Positions 53,642 through 63,996 of a stretch of 64,000 nt of DNA are shown here, piece after piece. The first letter of the stretch is position 1, and every line of letters begins with the position of its first letter. Position numbers and translations under genes: made by a program. The notes below the pieces were generated by a model that saw nothing but the letters and a program-made list of their open reading frames with translations, did not search any database and was not told the origin of the DNA. Origin of the DNA: Porphyromonadaceae bacterium UBA7042 (GTDB taxonomy: Bacteria > Bacteroidota > Bacteroidia > Bacteroidales > Muribaculaceae); the NCBI GenBank assembly GCA_002494015.1, contig DLAR01000067.1, positions 15,757-79,756 of the forward strand. Reading direction: 5' to 3'.

Positions 53642-54727
53642 ATGAAAAATACTATCTTTTTTGCCATCGTAGCTACCGCTGTTACAATAACCTCCTGCGG
53701 CGATTCCAACTCATGGACGGTAAAGGGCAGCATCAGCGGCGCCAATGATAAAACCATCCTTGTTCAGGCAAGCGACAACGGACGCTGGTACACACTCGAT
53801 TCCATAAAGACCGGAAAATCGGGAAATTTCAAATATTCCCACAAAGCAGCCGGCTTCCCCGACATCTACCGGCTCTCTCTCGACGGCCACTCCATCTATT
53901 TCCCCATTGACAGCATCGAAACCGTTACCATATCGGCCGACACGGCGGCTTTTGACACCGGTTACACGCTCAGCGGGTCTCAACTCGCCGAAAACATGAT
54001 GAATATCGACCGCCGCATCATGACTGCCTTAGCTGCGGGAACTTCAGTAGCCTCGGATGAGCAACTGAAACGCGAGCTTACTCAACAGCTCCTTGCCGAC
54101 CCGGCGGGGATTCTATCTTACTATATCATTAACAAAAACGTGGGCGGCAAGCCGATTTTCAATCCTGCTGACAAAAATGACAACAAAGTCATCGGTGCAG
54201 TAGCCAACGCCTATAATATCATGCGCCCGGCAGATCCGCGCACATCTTATATCAAGCGCCTGTACCTGTCCAATCGCCCACGCATCGAGACCAACGAACC
54301 GGGTGACACACTCCATGCCCGCGAAATCAAGGCGTTTGAAATCAATCTCTATGACAATCGCGGAACCCGGCACAGCCTGTTGGAGGAACTGGGAAAAGGC
54401 AATATCGTTATCCTGAACTTCACCGCCTATGCAGCCGACGAGTCTCCGGCATTCAACATCGCGCTCAACAAAGTCTATGAAAAATATCATGCCAACGGGC
54501 TTGAAATATTTCAGGTATCTCTCGACGACAACGAGCATGTGTGGAAGTCGACAGCAGCAAATCTGCCTTGGATTACCGTTTTGAATTCGGTTGCCGACAA
54601 TACCGTTATCCTCAATTACAACGTACAAAGCCTTCCCACGACCTATATTTTCAACCGCAACGGCGAACTCGTCGAGCGTGTCGACGATATTACGGCTTTG
54701 GACAAGACCGTAGCCAAATTTATGTAA
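53642..54727 (+). CDS. Thioredoxin-fold lipoprotein (DUF4369/TlpA-like) lacking CxxC
   Basis: The 361-aa protein has a lipoprotein signal (ITSCGDS, Cys19). It has an N-terminal DUF4369-like beta domain (about 25-115; TVKGSISGANDKTILVQASD) and a C-terminal thioredoxin-like domain (about 230-361; NIVILNFTAYAADESPAFNI, then SLPTTYIFNRNGELVERVDD). Where TlpA-like proteins carry WCxxC, this one has YAADESPAF, so redox activity is unlikely. The cis-Pro region LPTTYIF is kept. It may have a binding or structural role in the envelope. Confidence 0.82.
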   Translation: MKNTIFFAIVATAVTITSCGDSNSWTVKGSISGANDKTILVQASDNGRWYTLDSIKTGKSGNFKYSHKAAGFPDIYRLSLDGHSIYFPIDSIETVTISADTAAFDTGYTLSGSQLAENMMNIDRRIMTALAAGTSVASDEQLKRELTQQLLADPAGILSYYIINKNVGGKPIFNPADKNDNKVIGAVANAYNIMRPADPRTSYIKRLYLSNRPRIETNEPGDTLHAREIKAFEINLYDNRGTRHSLLEELGKGNIVILNFTAYAADESPAFNIALNKVYEKYHANGLEIFQVSLDDNEHVWKSTAANLPWITVLNSVADNTVILNYNVQSLPTTYIFNRNGELVERVDDITALDKTVAKFM

Positions 54728-54772
54728 GAGATTATTAAGTGGTCGTTGTTTAATAATCTCTAAACACCCTCT
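54727..54772. repeat. Hairpin at the gene end plus a minus-strand AGAGGGTGTTT copy
   Basis: AGAGATTATTAA (54727-54738), overlapping the stop codon, is complementary to TTAATAATCTCT (54750-54761). AAACACCCTCT (54762-54772) is the reverse complement of the AGAGGGTGTTT core found at 30100 and 63981. This may be an insertion relic or a terminator; no T run follows. Confidence 0.45.
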
Positions 54773-54811
54773 GAAAACTTTAACGGTCGATTTGCGCAGG
54801 GACGATTCTTC

Positions 54812-57800
54812 ATGAACGCAAACCGACCGATTTTTCTCTGTATGAGATTGACGTTAAGGATACTGCGAATAATCATAATGACACTGTTGATCTTGATTCC
54901 GACAGTGCCGTCTTTGCTTTATATCATCCTGTCAATCCCCCCTGTCCAACGTGCCGTGGGCCGACGCGCCGAGAGAGAGCTGACCGCATTGCTCGGGACC
55001 GATGTCACAATCGGCAATGTCGAAATTGCCCCGTTCAACCGCGTCACCCTCGGCGACATCTCTGTTAAGGACTCCAACGGCGCGGAAACCTTGACGGTGG
55101 GACATCTCGGAGCCGGGATAAATCTTACCGACCTTGTTTTTTCAGGGCGCATTGTCGTGTCCTATGCCGAAATAATCGACCTCCGTGCCAAAATATACCG
55201 CGACTCGGCCAATACGCCTCTCAATATCGCCCCCATCATTGAGCGATTCAAGCCCAAAGACCCCAACCGGCCCCCGACACTGTTTGACCTCGCAGTCAAC
55301 ATGATAGTTATCAGGAGGGCAAGTATAGAATATGATATCCTGTCATCCCCGGCCAAGGAGGAAAACCGGTTTGACGCCGCCCACATTCATGTCAATGACT
55401 TGCGAGCCGACATAAAACTGCCGCGCATCAAAAACGACGACTTCATTATCGAAATAAAACGTCTGGCGGCCAAGGAAAACAGCGGCATCACACTTAAAGA
55501 TCTGCGCGGAAACTTTACGTTGACAGACACAACCGCGACAGTAACCGGGTTAATTGTCGACTTCCCGGCCACTCATCTCGCCATCGGGGACATCAGTGCC
55601 TCCTACAGCTCGCTCAAAACAATAACCGGGGATATCATAGACTCCCCCGTGTCGCTGCTGGTACTTCCCGGAAGCTACGCAACACCGATGGATTTTTCGG
55701 CTTTTGCTCCCGAACTTGCCGATGTCGATGCCCGCGCCGATATCGAGATTGATTTATCGGGCTCAGTCAATGACCTGAATCTTGACCGTCTTGACATCAC
55801 GGCCTATTCTGAAAATGTCTGGATAAGGGGCAACGGAAAAATAACCGGACTGGCCAAAGGGGCCGACAATCTGCACATAGACATCAACCGACTGAACATA
55901 AGCGCCGGCTCTGATGACATAAATGCCATCGCCGGTTTCTTCACGACACTGCCCCCCGAGACAAAAACGCTTATTTCCAAGACCGGACATGTGAATCTAC
56001 TGGGCGACCTGACCGCCTCAAGGCGAGAAATAGGATTCAACGGCTCGATAATTACCGACCCCGGAAATATTGATATCGACATGGTGGCGGTCCTTCCCCG
56101 CGACCAAGTCCCGTTACAGCTTCAAGGGACAATCGAGACCGACGAGTTTAATCCGTCATCTCTATTCCCGGCATTAGGCAACAAAATGGAATCAGCCGGA
56201 TTTTATTCGGAAATAGACTTGTCGCTCGGTAAAAACGCCGACATCCGTGGACATCTCCAAGCGACAATCGACCATATAGAATGGAATGGCCACCGCTATG
56301 AGACAATCGAGAGCGACATAGACTTCCATGACCGAAAGGCCGAAGGTATAATATCGTCAGACAACACCTCTCTCGACTTTACACTCCGCGGGGAGGCATC
56401 GCTTTCCAAAACAGACTCCCACACTGAATTTTATGCCGACCTGCGCAACGTTGATTTTGCGCCGTTCTTCCCCGCCGGGCCATTAAAAGATTTATCGCTG
56501 TCGATGACTGCCGATGCCCGCATTGACGGACGAAATCCCGATACCGCCACCGGCTGGCTCACGATTGACGACATCAGGTTTTACGCTGGCGAAGACCGCT
56601 CGCTGTCTCTTGACAACATCACGCTGGAGGCCCGCATGGTTGAAAAGACACGAATCATAACCCTGAACAGCGACATCGTCGACGGACGCATACGCGGGCG
56701 TTATCCGGTCGCCCGGATTATCCCTACTGCAAGCAACATCCTCTCGCAAGTCTATCCGGCACTGATTAACGCGACAGCTTCTCAAGAGGTTTTGACTCAT
56801 CGGGAAAGTCATGACGGAGAGAAAGCCGACAATCCGGACTTGGTCGATTTCGATTTCAATTTTTCTCTCAAAGCCGACACCATAGTTGCCCCGTTTTTCA
56901 ACATGCCGTTTAAAATCATAGACAACGTGACACTGGCCGGCGCGATGGAAAGCGAGGCATCGCTCATGTCGTTCAGCATCGACGCTCCATACCTGCTACA
57001 AAAAAACAAGCTGATTGAAAACACAATTCTGCGTCTCGATATTGACGGACAAAAGAACTGTTCCAACCTTTACGCATCATCAGTCACCCCGACCAAAAAC
57101 GGCCCGATGACGCTTACCCTCCAGTCCAACGGGCACGACAACATTGCCGATACAGACATCAATTGGGTTATCGACCGTGATCATGATTTTCACGGGAACT
57201 TCAATTTTACCACACAGCTTACGATAGACTCAGTTGCACGAAACCTGTCGGCGGTCATCAATGTCAGCCCTTCGACTATGGTGTTCAACGATACCGCATG
57301 GACGGTCAACCGGTCACGGATTGACATAAATCCCAGAAAGGTCGCAGTCAACAATTTCAACATAGGCCGCGAAGGGCAGTATATTGAAATTGACGGCGTT
57401 GCTTCGGCTGATTCGACCGATGTTCTGAAAATGTGCCTGCGCGACATAAACCTCGACTACATATTCGAGACTCTGAACATCGGCAGCGTTATGTTTGGAG
57501 GCCGTGCCACCGGTGATTTTTTTGCATCCTCTCTTTTTTCAGGCACTCCGATAATCTACACGCCAGCTCTTGACGTGGCCGCATTAAGTTACAACCGTTG
57601 CGTCATGGGTGACACGCGCATTGTCAGCGCATGGGACAACGAAAAAAAGGCTGTCACAATCGATGCCCGCATTGACAGCGGGCATCGCCACAGGTCACTC
57701 ATCAAAGGGTTCATCGCGCCGGCAACCGAAGAACTCGATTTCACTTTTGACGCCGACCATGCTCCGGCAGGATTCATGCAAACGTTTATGGAAGCGTTTG

Positions 57801-59461
57801 CCGACGAGGTATCAGGGACAGTCTCGGGCAAAGCGCATCTTTACGGTACGTTCAAGCTCATAGATATGACCGGCGATATATATGCCGACAATCTGCGCCT
57901 TAAAATAGGGTTTACCAACACCGCATATACTGTCAGCGACTCAGTTCACATACGCCCCGGGATAATCCAGTTCCACGACGTCGTTCTTCACGATGTCAAG
58001 GGACACACGGCACTTCTTTCGGGCCGGTTGACCCACAAATTCTTCAAAGAACCGAGATTCAGATTTGACATAACCGACACACGCGATTTCCTGTGTTACG
58101 ATGTCAAAAAGAATTACCTCAATCCGTGGTACGGCACCATCTACGGCAAAAACGGCATTGCCTCTATAACAGGCGCGCCGGGATGGGTCAACATCTCGGT
58201 CACAATGGACACCGCCCCGCAGTCGGCCTTCACCTTCATCATTTCCGATACTCAGAGCGCAGCCGAATATGACTTCATAACGTTCCGCGACCGTGACCGT
58301 CAAAAGAAAGACTCTATCGCGTCTCTTGACACAACCCCCATGCTCGTCAAGCAGTTCCGCAACAACCCTAAGAACAATGATACCGGGGAGCCGACTCTTT
58401 ATTCAATGGACTTCAACATAGGAGTGGAACCTAGCGCAACCATGACCATCATTATGGACCCTATAGCTGGCGACAGCATCCGCGCGACCGGTTCCGGAAA
58501 AATGAACATGAAATACAGCAATGACGGAGATCTCGACATACGCGGCACCTATACAATCAACAAGGGGTCCTATAACTTCACCTTGCAGGATATTTTCCTC
58601 AAAAATTTCACACTCAAGGAGGGAAGCTCGATAACGTTCAACGGCGACCCCTATTCCGCCGAGCTCGACATAACGGCTATCAACTCAGTCAAAGCCAATC
58701 TAAGCGATCTGGACGAGTCATTCCTACAAGACAAGGAACTGAACACGACAAGCGTGAATGTAGACGCGCTGCTATATGCAAGAGGCGACATGCGTCATCC
58801 AGACATATCCTATGATATAAACATCCCCTCGTCACCCGAGGTCAACCGCAAGGTTCACTCTATCATATCGACCGAAGACATGATGAGCCGCCAGATTATC
58901 TATCTGCTCGCCCTCAATCGTTTCTACACCCCTGACTACATGACCGCGACACGCGGAAACGAACTGGTGTCGGTGGCATCATCGACAATTTCCTCCCAAC
59001 TGTCGTCAATGCTCGGGCAGTTGAGCGACAAGTGGTCCATTGCACCGCAGTTCCGCAGCGACCGCGGCGACCTCTCTGATTTAGAGGTAGACGTGACCCT
59101 GTCAAGCCACTTGCTCAACAACCGCCTGCTGCTTAACGGCAATCTCGGCTATCGCGACAAGTCACTGAACAACAATAGCTTTATCGGTGATTTCGATGTC
59201 GAATACCTTCTGAACCGCAGCGGCTCGATACGCCTCAAAGCCTATAATCGATACAACGACCAGAACTACTACCTCAGAAGCGCCTTGACCACCCAAGGTA
59301 TCGGCGTGGTGTTCAAACGTGAATTTGACAATATTTTTTCATTTTTAAACCCGTTCCGCCGCTATCTCAGAAATAAAAAGAAAGACTCATCCGATGATGT
59401 CTCTCCCCGGCAGGAAACACCTTCTGTTCCTTCCGACACTGTTCCTGAGCCACAAAAGTAA
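54812..59461 (+). CDS. tamB: Translocation and assembly module protein TamB
   Basis: The 1549-aa protein has one N-terminal membrane helix (about residues 17-40: IIIMTLLILIPTVPSLLYII) and a very long, repetitive beta-strand body. The C-terminal TamB/DUF490 region (about 1150-1480) contains MDFNIGVEPSATMTIIMDPI, GDLDIRGTYTINKGSYNFTL and NRKVHSIISTEDMMSRQIIY. TamB-like proteins bridge inner and outer membranes in lipid transport or outer-membrane protein assembly. No adjacent TamA/BamA-like gene is present in the window. ATG at 54842 (MRLTLRILR) is an alternative start. Confidence 0.93.
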   Translation: MNANRPIFLCMRLTLRILRIIIMTLLILIPTVPSLLYIILSIPPVQRAVGRRAERELTALLGTDVTIGNVEIAPFNRVTLGDISVKDSNGAETLTVGHLGAGINLTDLVFSGRIVVSYAEIIDLRAKIYRDSANTPLNIAPIIERFKPKDPNRPPTLFDLAVNMIVIRRASIEYDILSSPAKEENRFDAAHIHVNDLRADIKLPRIKNDDFIIEIKRLAAKENSGITLKDLRGNFTLTDTTATVTGLIVDFPATHLAIGDISASYSSLKTITGDIIDSPVSLLVLPGSYATPMDFSAFAPELADVDARADIEIDLSGSVNDLNLDRLDITAYSENVWIRGNGKITGLAKGADNLHIDINRLNISAGSDDINAIAGFFTTLPPETKTLISKTGHVNLLGDLTASRREIGFNGSIITDPGNIDIDMVAVLPRDQVPLQLQGTIETDEFNPSSLFPALGNKMESAGFYSEIDLSLGKNADIRGHLQATIDHIEWNGHRYETIESDIDFHDRKAEGIISSDNTSLDFTLRGEASLSKTDSHTEFYADLRNVDFAPFFPAGPLKDLSLSMTADARIDGRNPDTATGWLTIDDIRFYAGEDRSLSLDNITLEARMVEKTRIITLNSDIVDGRIRGRYPVARIIPTASNILSQVYPALINATASQEVLTHRESHDGEKADNPDLVDFDFNFSLKADTIVAPFFNMPFKIIDNVTLAGAMESEASLMSFSIDAPYLLQKNKLIENTILRLDIDGQKNCSNLYASSVTPTKNGPMTLTLQSNGHDNIADTDINWVIDRDHDFHGNFNFTTQLTIDSVARNLSAVINVSPSTMVFNDTAWTVNRSRIDINPRKVAVNNFNIGREGQYIEIDGVASADSTDVLKMCLRDINLDYIFETLNIGSVMFGGRATGDFFASSLFSGTPIIYTPALDVAALSYNRCVMGDTRIVSAWDNEKKAVTIDARIDSGHRHRSLIKGFIAPATEELDFTFDADHAPAGFMQTFMEAFADEVSGTVSGKAHLYGTFKLIDMTGDIYADNLRLKIGFTNTAYTVSDSVHIRPGIIQFHDVVLHDVKGHTALLSGRLTHKFFKEPRFRFDITDTRDFLCYDVKKNYLNPWYGTIYGKNGIASITGAPGWVNISVTMDTAPQSAFTFIISDTQSAAEYDFITFRDRDRQKKDSIASLDTTPMLVKQFRNNPKNNDTGEPTLYSMDFNIGVEPSATMTIIMDPIAGDSIRATGSGKMNMKYSNDGDLDIRGTYTINKGSYNFTLQDIFLKNFTLKEGSSITFNGDPYSAELDITAINSVKANLSDLDESFLQDKELNTTSVNVDALLYARGDMRHPDISYDINIPSSPEVNRKVHSIISTEDMMSRQIIYLLALNRFYTPDYMTATRGNELVSVASSTISSQLSSMLGQLSDKWSIAPQFRSDRGDLSDLEVDVTLSSHLLNNRLLLNGNLGYRDKSLNNNSFIGDFDVEYLLNRSGSIRLKAYNRYNDQNYYLRSALTTQGIGVVFKREFDNIFSFLNPFRRYLRNKKKDSSDDVSPRQETPSVPSDTVPEPQK

Positions 59462-59531
59462 AAGACATCCGTCAGACTGTTGACAAGGTGGCTACATTTT
59501 GTGTTTTTTAAGACTTTGACAAATACAATTA

Positions 59532-59563
59532 TTTGGCAGACTGCACTTTTATCAATAACTTTG
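59532..59563 (+). promoter_or_regulatory. Promoter of the DUF6377 gene
   Basis: TTTG (59532-59535), 20 bases, then TAACTTTG (59556-59563) match both consensus boxes of Bacteroidota promoters. The start point is expected near 59570, about 125 bases before the ATG used here. Confidence 0.75.
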
Positions 59564-59693
59564 TCATAGTATTAGCTAACCCTTGACGTCTCTCTATTGC
59601 CTTTATTCTTGGGCAATGACTCTCTCCGCCAATTATTACCGATTAATTGCGACATCGTTAACCAGACTCCATGCCATCTCTCTATCTTCTTAT

Positions 59694-61262
59694 ATGATAC
59701 GAAAATTCATCGCATATCTGCTTCTATGTTTGCCATGCAGTCACATTCTGCTTGCAATGCCTCCGGACTCCTTGCCCAAAACAACCGAAGGGCTGCTGAC
59801 CCTGCTTGACGAGGAAATCGAAAGACGTTATGAATATGTGGCGAAACCGCTTCAACGGATTGATTCTATACACAAAGTCATAAACACCACCACCGACCTG
59901 AAAAAAAAGCTCAATCTTTATGAAGCCATCGGTGACCAATATGACGGAGTGAATGCCGACTCTGCCATCCTGTATTTTACCCGTGGCATAGACATGGGTA
60001 TCGCCTGCGGCGATTCGGTTCTTGCCCAGAGATGCCTGTTCAAGCGTTGCCTGCAACTGACTATTATCGGCGCGGCAAAAGAATGTATCGACCAGATCAA
60101 AAGTGCCGAAGATTTCGGAATATATCCCGAGAACCGATACCGTTATTATGCGACCGGTCGGTTTGTCTACTATAACCTCGCGGTGTTTTATCCCTACCGT
60201 CAAAGCGTCGATACCTATCTTTCGCTCGGCCTGCCATACGCAAAAGGGTGCCTTGAACTGACAGCCCCCAACACCCCCGAGCATGAACTGAACAAGGCAC
60301 TGATTCATCACAGCCTCAAACAAGGCATTCTGCATATCGCGCACCTTAACGATGTGATTTCGCTGTCAACCAGCCTTGATCGGAACTTTGTACAGGCATC
60401 CACGCTTCTCGGGGAGGCTTATATGGCTTCGGGCAAAGACACGGATGCGATAAACGCGTTTGCAGCAGCGGCTATCGCCAACATACGCAATGCCGACCGC
60501 CACGGGACGGCACTGATGAGGCTCGGAATGGTGCTGTACTCGCAAGGCGACATAAAATCAGCCTATAAATACCTTGCTACCGCGCTCGACAACACTGTTA
60601 TGGGAGGGGTCAGAATGAACTCGGCACAAATATCACAAGCACTGGCACCGGTGCAGAACGACATTCATGTCATCGAGCGTAACCGTTTCATCTTCCTTGC
60701 CTGCCTCATAGCAGTACTTCTCATCCTGCTTGGATTCATTGTGTTCCTGATTATCAAACAAAGGAAGGAGGTAATCGTCCTAAAAACGATGAAAAAGCGC
60801 CTGAGCAATGCCAACATGGTCAAGGAAACATATATCACCGAGTTTCTCAATCTATGTTCGGCCAACATGGAGAAAACCGAGGAATTCAGCCGCCTGTGCC
60901 GCAGAAAAATCACTGCCGGTCAGAGCGAGGAACTGCTCCATTACATCAAGAGCGGAAAGGTCAGCGAAGAGCAACGAAATATTTTTTATAATATATTTGA
61001 CGATGCATTCATACACATCTTCCCGACGTTCATCGCCGATGTGAACTTACTGCTGCAATCTGACAAACAACTGGTAACGATGAATACCGAGTTGCGCATA
61101 CTCGCGTTTACCCGGCTCGGAATGGATGACACGACGCGCATTGCCCGTTTCCTCGGACTTTCGCTGAACACAATCTACACCTACCGCAACAAACTGCGAA
61201 ACAAAGCCTTAAATCGTGAAACATTTGAGTCAGACGTGATGAAAATAGGTCAGATAGCCTGA
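59694..61262 (+). CDS. DUF6377 membrane protein: periplasmic TPR-like domain and cytoplasmic helix-turn-helix
   Basis: ATG at 59694 starts a signal-anchor-like sequence (MIRKFIAYLLLCLPCSHILL) and gives 522 aa; a TTG at 59583 and an ATG at 59616 are longer alternatives. Residues about 40-320 are TPR-like helical repeats outside the cytoplasm. A membrane helix (about 328-350; FIFLACLIAVLLILLGFIVF) leads to a coiled linker, and the C-terminus holds a LuxR-like helix-turn-helix (RIARFLGLSLNTIYTYRNKL). This matches the DUF6377 layout; it likely couples an envelope signal to transcription. The regulated genes are unknown. Confidence 0.85.
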   Translation: MIRKFIAYLLLCLPCSHILLAMPPDSLPKTTEGLLTLLDEEIERRYEYVAKPLQRIDSIHKVINTTTDLKKKLNLYEAIGDQYDGVNADSAILYFTRGIDMGIACGDSVLAQRCLFKRCLQLTIIGAAKECIDQIKSAEDFGIYPENRYRYYATGRFVYYNLAVFYPYRQSVDTYLSLGLPYAKGCLELTAPNTPEHELNKALIHHSLKQGILHIAHLNDVISLSTSLDRNFVQASTLLGEAYMASGKDTDAINAFAAAAIANIRNADRHGTALMRLGMVLYSQGDIKSAYKYLATALDNTVMGGVRMNSAQISQALAPVQNDIHVIERNRFIFLACLIAVLLILLGFIVFLIIKQRKEVIVLKTMKKRLSNANMVKETYITEFLNLCSANMEKTEEFSRLCRRKITAGQSEELLHYIKSGKVSEEQRNIFYNIFDDAFIHIFPTFIADVNLLLQSDKQLVTMNTELRILAFTRLGMDDTTRIARFLGLSLNTIYTYRNKLRNKALNRETFESDVMKIGQIA

Positions 61263-61321
61263 CAACTCAGATATATCGAGTTTATACACGCTGGCGCATA
61301 CAGCACGCCTATACACCTCAT

Positions 61322-61356
61322 AATCACCGGATTGCCTATTTGACAACCCGGTGATT
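61322..61356 (+). terminator. Terminator of the DUF6377 gene
   Basis: AATCACCGG (61322-61330) pairs with CCGGTGATT (61348-61356), followed by GTTTATATAT. It lies 60 bases after the stop. Confidence 0.6.
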
Positions 61357-61467
61357 GTTTATATATCGGTTCCTTGATATTGCCATTTGCGTCCATTAAC
61401 GGTAATTTTGTACTGAAAAAGGACAAAATCATTCGTAAAAAAGATTGTTATTAAGGTTAACACACAG

Positions 61468-61500
61468 CACAGGACGGTTCTGAGACAAAACCGTCCTGTG
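61468..61500 (-). terminator. Hairpin downstream of mutS2
   Basis: CACAGGACGGTT (61468-61479) is complementary to AACCGTCCTGTG (61489-61500) around a 9-base loop, 25 bases beyond the mutS2 stop on the minus strand. The T run after it is poor. Confidence 0.6.
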
Positions 61501-61524
61501 TCAGTAATAAGCAGTAACGCTTTA

Positions 61525-63975
61525 TCATACTATTTCAACCACAGTTATACCAGCTCCTCCGAGACGCACATCTTCATCATGATAAGATGCGATACCGCCA
61601 ACCGTGGAGAGATATTGCCTTATATACTGCCTCAACGCCCCGGTGCCTGTGCCATGCAGGATTCTGACGCGACGGGCATTGAACTGGATAGCATCGTCAA
61701 TGAAATAAGTCACGGCCTGCACGGCCTCGTCGACCCTCATGCCCCGCACGTCAATCTCCTGCTTGAAGTTCAACTGCCGCGAGCGGATGGCATCACCGGT
61801 AGATGTCGACACAAACGAGGCCGATTTCTTCACACCGCTGTCGACCTTGGCATTAGTCGGCGTGAGACGGTCGGTTTTTACCGATGTCTTTAGATTGCCG
61901 AAGGAGACAATAGCATTTTTGCCTGAAATTTCAAGCACAGTCCCGACTGTGCCGTGCCCGTCAAGTTTTACATTGTCCCCTACTGAAATTTCAGCCTTGA
62001 GAGCCGCCGTCTGCCGGTCGGGGCCTTTCTTCTTGTTACGAGGCGCTTTTTTCAACAGCGGGTGGTCGTTATTACCCGATTGCTCCAGCGCAAGACGCTC
62101 CTCACGCAGCTTGCGGCGGGCGGCAAGGGTCTGCTCTTTCTCGGCCTGCGCGCTTTTAATCTCGTGAATGGTGCGCTCGATTGTGGCATTGCTTCCGTCG
62201 AGAATCTGCTTGGCCTCGCGGCGCGCCTCATCGATAATTTCGCGGCGACGCTGACGCAGCGAGTCGGCATCCTCGGTGTACTGCGCGATCAATTGCTCGA
62301 GTTTCTTCTCTTTCTGACGTATTGCCGTGCGCTTGTTCTCCCAGTAACGCTTGTCGCGGGTGATGTCGAGCAGGTAGTTGTCAAGATTCACATAGTCGCT
62401 GCCGACAATCTCCTCGGCCTCGGCGATAATCGACGCGGGGAGGCCCGTCTTGCGGGCAATCTCGATGGCAAACGAGCTGCCCGGATTTCCTATCGACAGC
62501 CTGAACATCGGCTGCATCAGGTGACGGTCATAGAGCATCGAGCCGTTTACAAGGCCGTCGGTATCCTCGGCGAAATGCTTGAGGTTCTGATAATGGGTCG
62601 TAATCACGCCCCACATACCATTGTCGTTGAACTGTCGGAGGATAGCCTGCGCAATCGCACCGCCTATCTGAGGCTCGGTTCCGCCGCCAAACTCGTCAAT
62701 CAATACAAGCGACGCGCTGCCTCCACGCGCAAGCATGAACTTCATGTTGCGGAGGTGGGAACTGTAGGTACTCAGGTCGTCCTCTATCGACTGGTCGTCA
62801 CCGATGTCGACAAAGATGTCACTGAATATACCGATATGGGAGTTTTCGTAAAGCGTAGGGAGTATTCCGCACTGGGCCATATACTGCAACGTGCCGACGG
62901 TCTTCAGGCACACAGACTTGCCTCCCGCGTTGGGGCCGGATATAATCAGCAGGCGTTTCTCAGGCGTGAGGGTTATGTCGATGGGGACAATTTCCTTGCC
63001 TTGCCGTTCAAGCGACATCTGAAGCATGGGATGACAGGCGTGGTACCATTCCAGCTCTACATCGGGGGATAGATTGGGAAGATTTCCGCCGGTCTCGGAG
63101 GCGAATATTGCCTTGGCGCGGATAAAGTCGAGACGCGACATAACGTCAGTGGCAGCGAGAAGCTCGTCGACATGGGGACGCAGCTCGTCGGCAATCATAA
63201 TGAGGATGCGTGTAATCTCGCGTCGTTCCTCCATTTCGAGTTCACGGGTCTGATTGTTGACCTCGACAACTTCGGCAGGTTCTATATAGATTGTCTTGCC
63301 TGAGGCCGACTCGTCATGGACAATGCCGCTGATTTTGCGCTTGTTCATGGGAGACACGGGGATTACGAGCCGACCGTCGCGCACGCTCGGAGTGGTGTCG
63401 CTGTCAATCCAACCCTGCCCGATGGCGTTGGCCATCACGCGCCTCATAATCGAGTTCACCCTACCGCTCATTGCCCTCAGGCGGGAGCGTATATCGGCAA
63501 GCTCACGCGAGGCATTGTCTTTGACATTGCCAAAACGGTCTATGCTGCGGTCGATTGTGGCGGCTATTGCCGGAAGCGGCACGAGGTCGGCCGACAGGCT
63601 GTCAAGAACCGGGTAAGGAGTGCGGACTCCGTCGGCACGGTGGCGGGCGAAGTATGCGGCAACATCGCCGACACTGCCTATCATCTTGCGGACGGAGTTC
63701 AGGTCGTTGACCGGGAGAAATGTCCCCGGAACCTTTATTGACATCAGCAGCGTGTCAACGTCAGTAATGCCGTCAAGCGGCACCGCCTCGTCGCTGCGGA
63801 TTGAGGCAAGCATTTCGCTTGTTGCGGTCAATGCCTGCTCTACGGCATCAAAGGTGGTCATAAACGTCATCTCCTCGCAATAATGCCGTCCGCCATCGGT
63901 GAGACAGCCGCGGGATATGCGGCGGCGCACACCGTCAAAGCCTATCTTTTGTTCTATCTTATCGGGATATATCAT
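61525..63975 (-). CDS. mutS2: MutS2-family ATPase with Smr domain
   Basis: The 816-aa protein has helical clamp/lever regions (about 1-310), then the MutS ATPase with Walker A SGPNAGGKSVCLKTVG (about 340-355) and Walker B LVLIDEFGGGTEP. A long coiled coil (about 510-640; KKLEQLIAQYTEDADSLRQR) is followed by a linker and a C-terminal Smr domain (about 730-816) with DVRGMRVDEAVQAV and ILHGTGTGALRQYI. MutS2 acts on branched DNA and collided ribosomes. The mismatch-binding domain of MutS is absent, as expected. Start ATG at 63975, right next to the repeat at 63978. Confidence 0.95.
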   Translation of the reverse strand: MIYPDKIEQKIGFDGVRRRISRGCLTDGGRHYCEEMTFMTTFDAVEQALTATSEMLASIRSDEAVPLDGITDVDTLLMSIKVPGTFLPVNDLNSVRKMIGSVGDVAAYFARHRADGVRTPYPVLDSLSADLVPLPAIAATIDRSIDRFGNVKDNASRELADIRSRLRAMSGRVNSIMRRVMANAIGQGWIDSDTTPSVRDGRLVIPVSPMNKRKISGIVHDESASGKTIYIEPAEVVEVNNQTRELEMEERREITRILIMIADELRPHVDELLAATDVMSRLDFIRAKAIFASETGGNLPNLSPDVELEWYHACHPMLQMSLERQGKEIVPIDITLTPEKRLLIISGPNAGGKSVCLKTVGTLQYMAQCGILPTLYENSHIGIFSDIFVDIGDDQSIEDDLSTYSSHLRNMKFMLARGGSASLVLIDEFGGGTEPQIGGAIAQAILRQFNDNGMWGVITTHYQNLKHFAEDTDGLVNGSMLYDRHLMQPMFRLSIGNPGSSFAIEIARKTGLPASIIAEAEEIVGSDYVNLDNYLLDITRDKRYWENKRTAIRQKEKKLEQLIAQYTEDADSLRQRRREIIDEARREAKQILDGSNATIERTIHEIKSAQAEKEQTLAARRKLREERLALEQSGNNDHPLLKKAPRNKKKGPDRQTAALKAEISVGDNVKLDGHGTVGTVLEISGKNAIVSFGNLKTSVKTDRLTPTNAKVDSGVKKSASFVSTSTGDAIRSRQLNFKQEIDVRGMRVDEAVQAVTYFIDDAIQFNARRVRILHGTGTGALRQYIRQYLSTVGGIASYHDEDVRLGGAGITVVEIV

Positions 63976-63977
63976 AT

Positions 63978-63996
63978 CTTAGAGGGTGTTTCATAA
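63978..63996 (+). repeat. Insertion-sequence-like terminal sequence, copy 2
   Basis: CTTAGAGGGTGTTTCATAA matches 30097-30115 exactly. It starts 2 bases upstream of the mutS2 ATG and points out of the window, so an insertion sequence or MITE may begin here and extend past the right edge. The sequences differ after the shared 19 bases. Confidence 0.5.

Noticed and set aside
62062..63072. 336-codon plus-strand frame opposite mutS2
   Set aside because: It is antisense to a highly conserved MutS2 gene and reads like a shadow frame of GC-rich codons.
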